Of a stretch of 64,000 nt of DNA, positions 41,469-49,039 are shown piece after piece. Numbering within the stretch: the first letter of the stretch is position 1; each line of letters begins with the position of its first letter. The stretch is from Aquidulcibacter paucihalophilus (GTDB taxonomy: Bacteria > Pseudomonadota > Alphaproteobacteria > Caulobacterales > Caulobacteraceae). Location of the stretch: assembly GCA_030285985.1 (NCBI GenBank), contig CP127384.1, positions 2,654,501-2,718,500 on the forward strand. The letters run 5' to 3'. Below the pieces are notes generated by a model. The model worked only from the letters and a program-made list of their open reading frames with translations, made no database searches and was not told the DNA's origin. Made by a program: the position numbers and the translations under genes.

Positions 41469-41873
41469 TCAGATCGAAAAGGATGGACTGTCGACGAGAC
41501 TGAACAGCAGGGTCACCAATGCCAGGCCGCCCGTGGCGCTCCGAAGAAGCTGCCGCGTCTCCACGGACATCTCCAGGGTCGGCACGCAGGCCATGTCCCA
41601 GCCACCGAACATTCGGTGAGACGCTGCCCAACGGCCCAGCACCTGGATGTTGCGATGCCTCGGGTCGCGAGTAAGGATCACCATTAGCCCATCGATCTGC
41701 GCCGGCGGGCCCTCGATCACCTGAACAAAGCGGTCCTCACAAACGGCCAGAGCACCAGTGATCCCGCGGGCCCGGTTGTGGCGGTTTGCGACATCGAGAA
41801 TGTCCGACAGATCCTTGTCCAGATCCTCTGTGGCCACTGCGCAGCTTCGATAGATCAGGCGCTGATACAGCAT
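41469..41873 (-). CDS. BLUF-domain blue-light photoreceptor
   Basis: A 134-residue protein with a complete BLUF domain binding FAD: Tyr8 (LIYRS), Asn33 (NRHNRARGITGAL region) and Gln51 (DRFVQVIEG), the residues of the light-switched hydrogen-bond network, plus a Trp/Met strand (GWDMAC). There is no fused output domain, only a short hydrophobic C-terminal extension (GGLALVTLLFSLV), so it must act by protein interaction. No partner EAL or regulator gene is adjacent. Functional on sequence grounds. Confidence 0.92.
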   Translation of the reverse strand: MLYQRLIYRSCAVATEDLDKDLSDILDVANRHNRARGITGALAVCEDRFVQVIEGPPAQIDGLMVILTRDPRHRNIQVLGRWAASHRMFGGWDMACVPTLEMSVETRQLLRSATGGLALVTLLFSLVDSPSFSI

Positions 41874-41994
41874 GCAGGATTTCTCTCTAGCAACTGTGCT
41901 CTATCCCGCGGCAAGCCGCCTGCTTGCTAGATTTTGAAGGTGTTGCAGGCCGCCGCTTAGGTAGAGAAGAATTTCGGCTTTTGCGGGCCATTTT

Positions 41995-42567
41995 CTACCG
42001 CGTGCCTAGCGGTCCACCATCAAGATCCTTCAGGTCCGGCGCGTCATCTGACGGCCCGCGAAAGAGCGTGAATACCGTTGTCCGATAGACCTGCCAGTAG
42101 CCGTTGCTGCGCCGCGCCAAACTCACAAACCGGCCGACAAAACTGGACCCATCCACAAAATCCTCGCGCAGCACATAGCGCGAAAGCGCAAGATCGCCGA
42201 ATACATCGACGGAAACTGGCCACATCTGGGTGGAGATCGCTCCATTACCCGCAGCGTGCCAAGCCGCGACCCCGGGTAGATACTCTGCCCGTGCAACTTC
42301 ATCACCATCGATCCACAGCGTGAAGTCGTCGTGGAACTGCGCCGCGAATGCATCGAGCCCGTCCCTTGTCAGCACAAGAGCGAGGTCGCGCTCCATAGTG
42401 AGCACGGCCTCTCCCTCATCCTGGGCTTGGGCTTGGGCTTGGGCTTGGGCTTGGGCTTGGGCTTGGGCTTGGGCCGATGAAGCGGAACTAATTGCAAGTA
42501 CAATCGCAGCGAAGACGCAAAACGAGCGCGACCACAGCTTAAGCGTTTTGTAGAATGTCCTATACAT
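41995..42567 (-). CDS. NTF2-like secreted protein with (Gln-Ala)n tract
   Basis: A 190-residue exported protein. After the signal (FAAIVLAISSASS) come eight or nine Gln-Ala units, encoded by a perfect hexanucleotide tandem repeat (42423-42470 on the plus strand). The mature domain (RDLALVLTRDGLDAFAAQFH, DDFTLWIDGD, VDVFGDLALSRY, NGYWQVYRTTVF) has the cone fold of SnoaL/DUF4440 proteins. No catalytic residues can be named. It lies upstream of two more NTF2-like genes on the same strand but with 80 bp or more between them. Confidence 0.75.
   Translation of the reverse strand: MYRTFYKTLKLWSRSFCVFAAIVLAISSASSAQAQAQAQAQAQAQAQAQDEGEAVLTMERDLALVLTRDGLDAFAAQFHDDFTLWIDGDEVARAEYLPGVAAWHAAGNGAISTQMWPVSVDVFGDLALSRYVLREDFVDGSSFVGRFVSLARRSNGYWQVYRTTVFTLFRGPSDDAPDLKDLDGGPLGTR
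42423..42470 (+). repeat. Hexanucleotide tandem repeat, 8 copies
   Basis: Eight perfect GGGCTT units within the coding region of the NTF2-like gene, just after its signal peptide. A number change keeps frame and alters only the Gln-Ala length. Confidence 0.95.
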
Positions 42568-42648
42568 TCGCGTTCGATGTCATCATGCTAATGCAGACTT
42601 ACAATTCGAGGTCGATACCGGCTCGCGCCGGTAGTGCCAAATGTTGGA

Positions 42649-43188
42649 CTACATCAACGGCTGTCGCGTAATCACCGGTGCCGAATAGTTGGCAAAATCC
42701 TCATGTCGAGCGACCTTTCCGTCGCGAATAGTCAGGATGGTCACCTGTTCTGCTCGCCATTGCTGGCCGAAGCCTTCTTCGCGCGTACGGCTGAGGGTGT
42801 TTACGTGTCCTGTGAAGACCACGATGCCGCCGCTCTCAAAAACGACCGGGAAGTCCAGAAACAGACCGATGATCCTACTGCTTTCTCCGAAGTCACGCAG
42901 CATGGCCAGAACGGCTTCGCTACCCCGGAACTCCTGACCGCCGAACTCCGGGCTGGTCCGATCCACAAGGACAAAATCCTCAGCCATAAAGGGAGCCATG
43001 GCGTCCCAGTCGGCCGCGGAATAGGCGGCGATATACTGCCGCGCGACCGCTTCTGCCGGGCTGACCGGGCGGGACGACGACTGTTGCGGCGCAGGGGCGA
43101 GGGGCTGCGCCGCAGCCGGAAGGACGACGGGCGTGGTCAACAGCGTCGCCGCCAGGACCGATCTTGCAAACAGGTGGAACACAGTCAT
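42649..43188 (-). CDS. NTF2-like (SnoaL/DUF4440) secreted protein
   Basis: A 179-residue exported protein: signal MTVFHLFARSVLAATLLTTP, then an NTF2-like domain (YIAAYSAADWDAMAPFMAED, FRGSEAVLAMLRDFG, GIVVFTGHV, VTILTIRDGKVARHEDFANY). It lies 10 bp downstream of the tandem-domain NTF2 protein and is probably co-transcribed. The ATG at 43188 is very close to its GGAG, so an earlier ATG (43212) overlapping the upstream gene is possible. Ligand or activity unknown. Confidence 0.75.
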   Translation of the reverse strand: MTVFHLFARSVLAATLLTTPVVLPAAAQPLAPAPQQSSSRPVSPAEAVARQYIAAYSAADWDAMAPFMAEDFVLVDRTSPEFGGQEFRGSEAVLAMLRDFGESSRIIGLFLDFPVVFESGGIVVFTGHVNTLSRTREEGFGQQWRAEQVTILTIRDGKVARHEDFANYSAPVITRQPLM

Positions 43189-43198
43189 CTCCAGATGA

Positions 43199-44044
43199 TT
43201 AGGCGGCGCCATCGGCGGTAGAGCGCCAGTGAACATTGACGACCGCCCACCGGCCGTTGAAGCGAAGGAGCTGAACCCAGTAGGTGATCCGTCCGCGAAC
43301 GATCTTGCCGACTGCAGTGACGCCGCTGGCGTTCAACACCTCGATTTCCTGATCTTGTGCGCCGGGGTCCCGGGCATCGTGATCAGCGTTATAGATCTGG
43401 TCCCGGGTCTGGGCATGGACCACCGTGTGTCCAGCCCCGCGGGAAAGGGTGCGGAACTGGCTGATCGGATCCAGCACCCGGTCGAGCGCTGCATCATCAC
43501 CAGACTGCACAGCGGCGGCGAACGTCGACAGAACCGCCCTGACCTCGGCAGCCTCTCCTGCGTCGACGCGAGCCGGCTCCCATTCGGGCAGGAGCCCCCA
43601 GACGCAGTCCAGGATGGTCCATTCCCCGTCGATCTTCACCGCGGTGAAGACATCGTACCAGTCGCCCGCCAACAGCTCCACGACGGCGACGTCGCCCGAG
43701 ATGTCCAGGATAACCGCCCGGCGCTGCGTGGTCTCGTCGAATTCGCCGGCCTGGTTATAGGCGCGCCCCATCTGGCGCAGGCTCTCGCCCTCCAGCCAGG
43801 CCATGGTCTGCACGCCGAGGCCGCGAAAATTGCGATCGACGCCCCGCTTGGACAGGTCCCGATGGACTGTTCCCAACATCAGGTCAGCGTTCCCGGTATG
43901 GAAGCCAAGCGCATAGTCCGAAACCAGCCGCTCGAGGGCGGCGGTGTCGCTGGTCTGCAGGTCCGCCTCGGCAGCAGCGGCTCGGAATGGAAGGAGAAGT
44001 ACGGCAGCCGCCACGTAGGCAAATGGCTTGAAGGTTACCGGCAT
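43199..44044 (-). CDS. Tandem NTF2-like (lumazine-binding type) secreted protein
   Basis: A 281-residue exported protein (signal ending FRAAAAEA) with two NTF2-like units. The first (ALERLVSDYALGFHTGNADL, HRDLSKRGV, VVELLAGDWYDVF) resembles the putative lumazine-binding family; the second (RAVLSTFAAAVQSGDDAALD, WVQLLRFNGRWAVVNVHW) is a shorter copy. Function unknown. First gene of a two-gene unit with 42649-43188. Confidence 0.78.
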   Translation of the reverse strand: MPVTFKPFAYVAAAVLLLPFRAAAAEADLQTSDTAALERLVSDYALGFHTGNADLMLGTVHRDLSKRGVDRNFRGLGVQTMAWLEGESLRQMGRAYNQAGEFDETTQRRAVILDISGDVAVVELLAGDWYDVFTAVKIDGEWTILDCVWGLLPEWEPARVDAGEAAEVRAVLSTFAAAVQSGDDAALDRVLDPISQFRTLSRGAGHTVVHAQTRDQIYNADHDARDPGAQDQEIEVLNASGVTAVGKIVRGRITYWVQLLRFNGRWAVVNVHWRSTADGAA

Positions 44045-44155
44045 TGATCAGGTCTCCATTGGTTATCCTAGAAACTACCGAGCTCAGCCATGAGCCTCCA
44101 GTGAAGGTTTCGTAAGGTACCGAATATTTCAGAATGGCCAGCGACTTACGATCGC

Positions 44156-44181
44156 AGGGACGGACCAAAAAGTCCGCCCCT
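44156..44181 (-). terminator. Hairpin downstream of the TonB receptor
   Basis: A 10-bp stem with one G-T pair (AGGGGCGGAC and GTCCGTCCCT in the minus strand) just after the receptor stop at 44208. No U tract follows, so it is a weak or factor-dependent terminator. Confidence 0.45.
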
Positions 44182-44207
44182 GCTCTCTTCTCTTCATATT
44201 CTACAGT

Positions 44208-47201
44208 CTAGAAGTTGGCAGTAACACCGAAGAAGAAATAGCGACCCTGGGAGTCGTACAGCTGTGGGTAAGTGTTGCCGTTTCCGCTGGTACCTGCGCT
44301 CAACGACAGCTGCGGATCGTCGTCGAAGACGTTGTTGACACCGGCCCGAAGGGAAACGTTATCCATCACCTGCCAGGTTGCCGCCAAGTCGAGGTAGTTC
44401 TCAGCGTCGAAGAAACGATCGATGCGGGTACCACCGTTGTTGAGAGAACCATCGGCCGCCAGCACAGCGAGTTCCACCTCGCCGTAGTGGCGCCAGGTGG
44501 CCGAAATGTCCACGTCCCACGGTGTGAGCCAAGTGGCTCGGGCGCGGTGACGCCATTCGGGGTTCGGTGTGGTCAATGTAGAACCGTCGGTGCACTGGTT
44601 GCCGTAGAAGCCGGCGCAGTCATAGACCGAGTTGGCGGCGCCCAGACCGGTGTCGGTAACATGCGAGTCGAGCAGGGTGCCGACGAACGACATGTTGATC
44701 GAGCCCATGTTCGCCACGCCCATGTCCTCGAGGTCGAAGGCATAGTTGGCGTTGAAGTCCCAACCCGTGGTGCCAAGACCACCGATATTTTCGTTGAGGT
44801 CACTCACGACACCAGTGCCGACCCACAAGTTACCGCCGGCGTTTCGTGTAATGCGGGCGCAGGCCGCCGCATCGGGGGTCGTGCCGTAGCACTGAGCAAT
44901 GGTGTTCAGCGGGCCGACCGTAGAAATAAGTCCGTCAACCTCAATGTCGAAATAGTCGACGGTCAGGTTGAAGCCCGGGACGAAGCTTGGCGTCCAGACC
45001 ACACCATAGGTGAAGGTGTCGGCCTCTTCAGGGTTCAGGTTCGGATTGCCACCGGTCAGTTGGTTGTACTGACCCGCCGGGCTGTTGAGAGCGCCGCTCG
45101 CGGACTGGCCGGCGGTGACCTGGTGGGGTGCCGAGCCGATGCAGTTGGCCGCAACGGCGCCGGTGGTGGCGTCGCAGGGGTCACGATCGGCGTCGAACAG
45201 ACCAAAGCCCTGGGCTGAGAACAGCTCGATGACGTTGGGCGCCCGCACAGCGTGCGAATAGCTGGCGCGGAAGCGGAGGTCCTCGACCGGGGCATAGTCG
45301 GCACCGACCTTGTAGGTGTCGGTGCTGATGTTCTCATACTCCGAACGACGATAGGCGGCGTCGATCGAGGCCGAATAGGCCCAGGGTTGATCGTCGGCGA
45401 GCGGGATCTGGATTTCACCGAAGACTTCGGCGACGTCCGCATCACCCGAGAGGCCGATCGTCGGTCCGCCCTGGCCGGTACCGTCGCCCGAAGCGAAATT
45501 GGCGTCCGTGGTGGAGGCCAGATAATCGCGACGGTACTCGGCACCGAACGCGACCTGGACGGTGCGCGAAGCTGTCGGCATCGACCAGCCCGTGTCGCCC
45601 GTGATGGCGGCAGTGACGACCTGCTGGGTCGTTTCACCACGCTGGATCAGCGGGATCTGAACGTAGTCGAGGGCCGCCTGGGTCACGCCGCCAATGATGA
45701 AGATGTCGTAGGGGACGCAGGTCGGGTCGGTGCCGTTGACGACCGAACGGCAGGTCGGGGTGCCGCCGACGTCGACGACGTCGAGAGCGCGGGTCAGGCG
45801 GGTGGCCGAGAAGTCGTTCATATAGGTGCGGGCGAGTGCGACGCGCGAGAACTGCGCGGCGACGTCATAGTCCCAGCCCGGAGCGATTTCGCCGCGAACG
45901 CCGACCACACCCCGATAGGAGGTGTAGTTCAGGTCGTCCTGACGGCCGCCGCCCTCGACGTTCCGGCGCCCGATGTACATGACCCGGCGGGTATCGGCAG
46001 CAATATCACCCGCGGTACAGCCGATGGTCGCGGCTTGTTGGGCACCGAGCAGCGGGTTTCCGCAGTTGATGTCCGCCGTGTTGAAGAAGTTGCCCGACGG
46101 AGCGATCTGCGCAACCGACTTGTAGTCGGAGAACATCAGCTGGGCGAACACCTCGGCCTTTTCGTTCACTTCATAGCGGCCGAAGGCCCCCATGGTGTAA
46201 CGCTCGTCCGGGCGCTGGAAATAGTTGAGCGGTCCAAAGTTGTACTGGTGCAGGGCGTTATCGAACGGCACGAAGGTGCGGCCGGCGCCCAGGGTCGAGT
46301 TGAAGCCGGGGCCACCGCCGAAGTCGGTGAAACGACCCGGGAACGACGTGCCCGAACCACCGCAGGTGAAGGACTGCGGCGTAGCGGCGGCCGGAGCACC
46401 GATTGAGCAGCCCGAATAGTCGCGGTCCGCCTGGAGGATCGGGTTGTTGTTGCGATAGCCGGCATAGGCCAGCAGATTGCCGCGGCCGTCGGGGGCCGAG
46501 ACACCGAGAGTGATGTTCACCGAACGGCTCTCACCATCCGAGACATTGTCATCCGGCAGGGCGAACTGGGCTGGGTTGGTCGCGCTGCGGTCGGCGATGA
46601 CCGAGCGCAGGTTGCCCACGCCGTCGAAGTTGTTGTTGTGCTGATAGAAGCCGTACTGGGCGTCGATCTGCAGACCTTCGAAGTCCTTCTTCATGATGAA
46701 GTTGACGACGCCGGCGACAGCGTCCGAGCCGTACACGGCGGAAGCGCCGCCGGTCAGGACTTCAACGCGCTCAACCAGTTGTTCCGGGACCTGGTTCAGG
46801 TCGGCCGCGGGGTCGTTCGGCGAACCATAGCCCATCCGGCGACCATCGATCAGCACCAGGGTGCGCGACGAGCCGAGGTTGCGCAGCGAGACCGTGGCCG
46901 TACCCGAAGCGCCGTTCGAGACGGTCGAGTTCTGGGCGGCGAAGGCTTGCGGCAGTTGCGAAATCAGGTCCTCGACCCGGGTCACGCCCGCGACATCGAT
47001 GTCCTCACCCGTCACCTGGGTCACCGGGCTGGTTGTGACCAGATTGGCTTGCGGGATGCGCGAGCCGGTGACGATGACATCGTCAAGGTCCTGCGACGCT
47101 CCGGCGTCCTGCGCCATCGCCGGCGCGGCGAAGGCAAGAGCGGCAAATCCGCCGATCATCGTTGTCGACAACAGCCGACTACGGGTTCTCTGGTTTCTCA
47201 A
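44208..47201 (-). CDS. Large TonB-dependent receptor
   Basis: A 997-residue outer-membrane receptor of the Caulobacterales/sphingomonad peptide- or oligosaccharide-type. Signal peptide ends APAMAQ; TonB box DLDDVIVTGSRIP; plug motifs VSLRNLGSSRTLVLIDGRR and VEVLTGGASAVYGSDAVAG; barrel ends FFFGVTANF. Cysteine pairs occur in the extracellular loops. A dyad TTACACCGCTGTAA lies 199-212 bp upstream of the ATG, shared with the other large receptor and lrp. Start confirmed by the usual MRNQRTRSRLL motif. Substrate unknown. Confidence 0.94.
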   Translation of the reverse strand: MRNQRTRSRLLSTTMIGGFAALAFAAPAMAQDAGASQDLDDVIVTGSRIPQANLVTTSPVTQVTGEDIDVAGVTRVEDLISQLPQAFAAQNSTVSNGASGTATVSLRNLGSSRTLVLIDGRRMGYGSPNDPAADLNQVPEQLVERVEVLTGGASAVYGSDAVAGVVNFIMKKDFEGLQIDAQYGFYQHNNNFDGVGNLRSVIADRSATNPAQFALPDDNVSDGESRSVNITLGVSAPDGRGNLLAYAGYRNNNPILQADRDYSGCSIGAPAAATPQSFTCGGSGTSFPGRFTDFGGGPGFNSTLGAGRTFVPFDNALHQYNFGPLNYFQRPDERYTMGAFGRYEVNEKAEVFAQLMFSDYKSVAQIAPSGNFFNTADINCGNPLLGAQQAATIGCTAGDIAADTRRVMYIGRRNVEGGGRQDDLNYTSYRGVVGVRGEIAPGWDYDVAAQFSRVALARTYMNDFSATRLTRALDVVDVGGTPTCRSVVNGTDPTCVPYDIFIIGGVTQAALDYVQIPLIQRGETTQQVVTAAITGDTGWSMPTASRTVQVAFGAEYRRDYLASTTDANFASGDGTGQGGPTIGLSGDADVAEVFGEIQIPLADDQPWAYSASIDAAYRRSEYENISTDTYKVGADYAPVEDLRFRASYSHAVRAPNVIELFSAQGFGLFDADRDPCDATTGAVAANCIGSAPHQVTAGQSASGALNSPAGQYNQLTGGNPNLNPEEADTFTYGVVWTPSFVPGFNLTVDYFDIEVDGLISTVGPLNTIAQCYGTTPDAAACARITRNAGGNLWVGTGVVSDLNENIGGLGTTGWDFNANYAFDLEDMGVANMGSINMSFVGTLLDSHVTDTGLGAANSVYDCAGFYGNQCTDGSTLTTPNPEWRHRARATWLTPWDVDISATWRHYGEVELAVLAADGSLNNGGTRIDRFFDAENYLDLAATWQVMDNVSLRAGVNNVFDDDPQLSLSAGTSGNGNTYPQLYDSQGRYFFFGVTANF

Positions 47202-47397
47202 AGGTCGTCCTCCTGAATTCGGGCTGTCTCTCGGCGTCGCGGCCTAAACACTGCCCAGGTGAGCTGCACTGAATGATGGACATCAAGTAGCAACGCAGGA
47301 GACTTGAAACACGATTGTCATGACACACAATAGTCTTCTTCAATTGTTTTTGACTGTGTCACCTCACTGCCACTAAGACCAAGAGATTCTATATTAG

Positions 47398-47415
47398 AAT
47401 TACACCGCTGTAATT
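47398..47415. promoter_or_regulatory. Candidate Lrp site 1
   Basis: AATTACA-CCGC-TGTAATT, a perfect 7+7 dyad (TTAC-N6-GTAA core). Identical geometry to the sites at 52628 and 52691. Confidence 0.6.
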
Positions 47416-47576
47416 GGCTTACTTGTATATTTGATGCGATAACAAATTACCGATTACAACAACATGGCGGCTCATGATTATGCCGGAAGCCTCTTTCTCT
47501 ATCTGGCAGATGATTTTTCGCTCCCTCCTGATGAACAGAAGGGAGTTCTATAGGCCAGCCACTGTACGCAAGGTCC

Positions 47577-47678
47577 AAGACAACTGATTCCGTCCGCCCA
47601 ACGATGCAACATAGCCAAGCGAGCTTGAGGGTCCTGGCCAAGCGCCAGGGCATCAATCAGAAGACGGTCGCTGAGTAG
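47577..47678 (+). pseudogene. IS481-type transposase N-terminal fragment
   Basis: A translated stretch of about 33 codons (RPTMQHSQASLRVLAKRQG then INQKTVAE followed by a stop) matches the helix-turn-helix start of IS481-type transposases (RRAIQHSQESLRALAKRYG). Nothing of the DDE core remains. Confidence 0.7.
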
Positions 47679-47776
47679 ATTTCCGGATTTCGTTAGCGGG
47701 GCCTGCTGACGGGGCCGATCCCGCCCGGAGCGAATCCGCTGTTGGTCATTGCGCCATTAAGCTCCGCGACCAACAG

Positions 47777-48922
47777 CTAGGTCGTCGTAAGCCGGACCAG
47801 GGCACCTGCGGCGAGGGCGTCATCGATGGCCTGTCGCAGTCCAGCCGCTTCGATGAAGTCGAACTCAGCCAGCATTTGCTCCAGACTGAAGCGGCCCTGC
47901 GCCGCGCACCAGTCGTAAGCCAGCTGCACCGCCGTTCCCGCCGCGGGGAAGGCTCGACCGGTGATCTTGAAACTGGTCAGCACCGGTTGTTCGGGAAGAG
48001 TGAAACTGGCAGGTCGGGTCACCAGCCGTTCTTGCGACATCACCACCTCGTCAAGAAATGCCGGGCTGGACACCAGATCCGAAAGCAAGGCTCCGAGCCG
48101 TGCCAGATGAGCAGCCAGTGGCTTGCCATCGCCTTCGGCAGCGGGCGGGAAATAGGCCCGGAAGGCCGGAAACTGCATCGCCGCGCTGTCGAGAAGCGAG
48201 AACAGGATCCGCCCGTAAAGGGCAGTGACCGAAAACGTCACATGCAGGGAGGCCCCATCGACGGCGAGCGCGTCGTGAAAACGACCGCGCGGCAGGTACA
48301 GCACGTCGCCCGGCTGCATCCGTATCTCGGACATCACCGGGCCGCACGCCTGTTCGAGCCATTGGCGGGTTTCCGGGGTGTCGGGCGGCAGATCGACCGG
48401 CATCTCGATCTGGCTCTCATAGATGCGCCAGATCTTCTCGCCTTCAGTCTGAACGGCGAACACATCGTGGTTGTCGTAGTGGGGGCCGAACGCCTGGACA
48501 TCCTTGAAGGAGCAATAAACGTTCGCGCCAATTTGGGCAGCGAAAGCCCGGCTCAGGAGGGCAGCGGTCTTTGCGATCCGCGGATGGAGCGTCTGCAACT
48601 CGTTGACCACAAGGCTGGCACCTTGGGCCAGGAACACCTCCACCTTGTCCGGGCATGGCCGATAGACTTGGCCTCCGCTCGGGACGCTCTTGAGCTGGCA
48701 GTATTCCCAGTGTGGGACCGCGACGCGGTTGTGCATCAGCCTGAGGGTCTGACCCGTCCAGATGGCGCTCTGGTCAAGGAGATGGTTGAGCGCCCCCCAA
48801 TCCAGAAGCGCGCGCTTTTCCCGGTTCGCGCCGGCGAGGATGTGGAGCGGCTTTCGTCCCAGATACTCGTCACGGAACTGCCGCAGCGTGATCGGGGCAA
48901 GGAGTTCGTCAAAGCTGAGCAT
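47777..48922 (-). CDS. JmjC/cupin-4 type 2-oxoglutarate oxygenase
   Basis: A 381-residue protein of the JmjC/YcfD-like class: iron triad His148, Asp150 (GPHYDNHDVF) and His216 (RGRFHDAL), with Lys163/Arg166 (GEKIWRIYES) placed for 2-oxoglutarate. The N-terminus (FRDEYLGRKPLHI) and the C-terminal winged-helix-like part agree with bacterial ribosomal-protein hydroxylases, though sequence alone cannot tell a ribosomal target from a peptide substrate. It lies between two giant TonB receptor genes on the same strand, which suggests a role linked to the imported molecule or to a modified peptide. Confidence 0.85.
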   Translation of the reverse strand: MLSFDELLAPITLRQFRDEYLGRKPLHILAGANREKRALLDWGALNHLLDQSAIWTGQTLRLMHNRVAVPHWEYCQLKSVPSGGQVYRPCPDKVEVFLAQGASLVVNELQTLHPRIAKTAALLSRAFAAQIGANVYCSFKDVQAFGPHYDNHDVFAVQTEGEKIWRIYESQIEMPVDLPPDTPETRQWLEQACGPVMSEIRMQPGDVLYLPRGRFHDALAVDGASLHVTFSVTALYGRILFSLLDSAAMQFPAFRAYFPPAAEGDGKPLAAHLARLGALLSDLVSSPAFLDEVVMSQERLVTRPASFTLPEQPVLTSFKITGRAFPAAGTAVQLAYDWCAAQGRFSLEQMLAEFDFIEAAGLRQAIDDALAAGALVRLTTT

Positions 48923-48986
48923 GTTTCCAAGCCAGGTTAGGTGCGGTCCCCGATCAACGGCGACGGCCGTGATCCCTGAAAAGCAA

Positions 48987-49017
48987 AAACCCCCGCCGCG
49001 ATGAGCGACGGGGGTTT
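48987..49017 (-). terminator. Rho-independent terminator of the large receptor gene
   Basis: In the minus strand AAACCCCCG...CGGGGGTTTTTGCTTTT forms a strong stem with a T tract, 22 bp after the stop at 49040. Confidence 0.85.
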
Positions 49018-49039
49018 CCGTGACCCGTAAGGGTCGCCC

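Larger units (their letters stand above)
47202..47776. other. Intergenic region with receptor promoter and IS fragment
   Basis: AT-rich DNA holding the promoter of the receptor at 47201, one Lrp-type dyad (47398-47415) and an IS481-type transposase fragment (47577-47678). No intact gene. Confidence 0.6.

Noticed and set aside
42423..42470. CRISPR or origin iterons
   Set aside because: It is a pure 6-bp tandem repeat inside a reading frame with no spacers.
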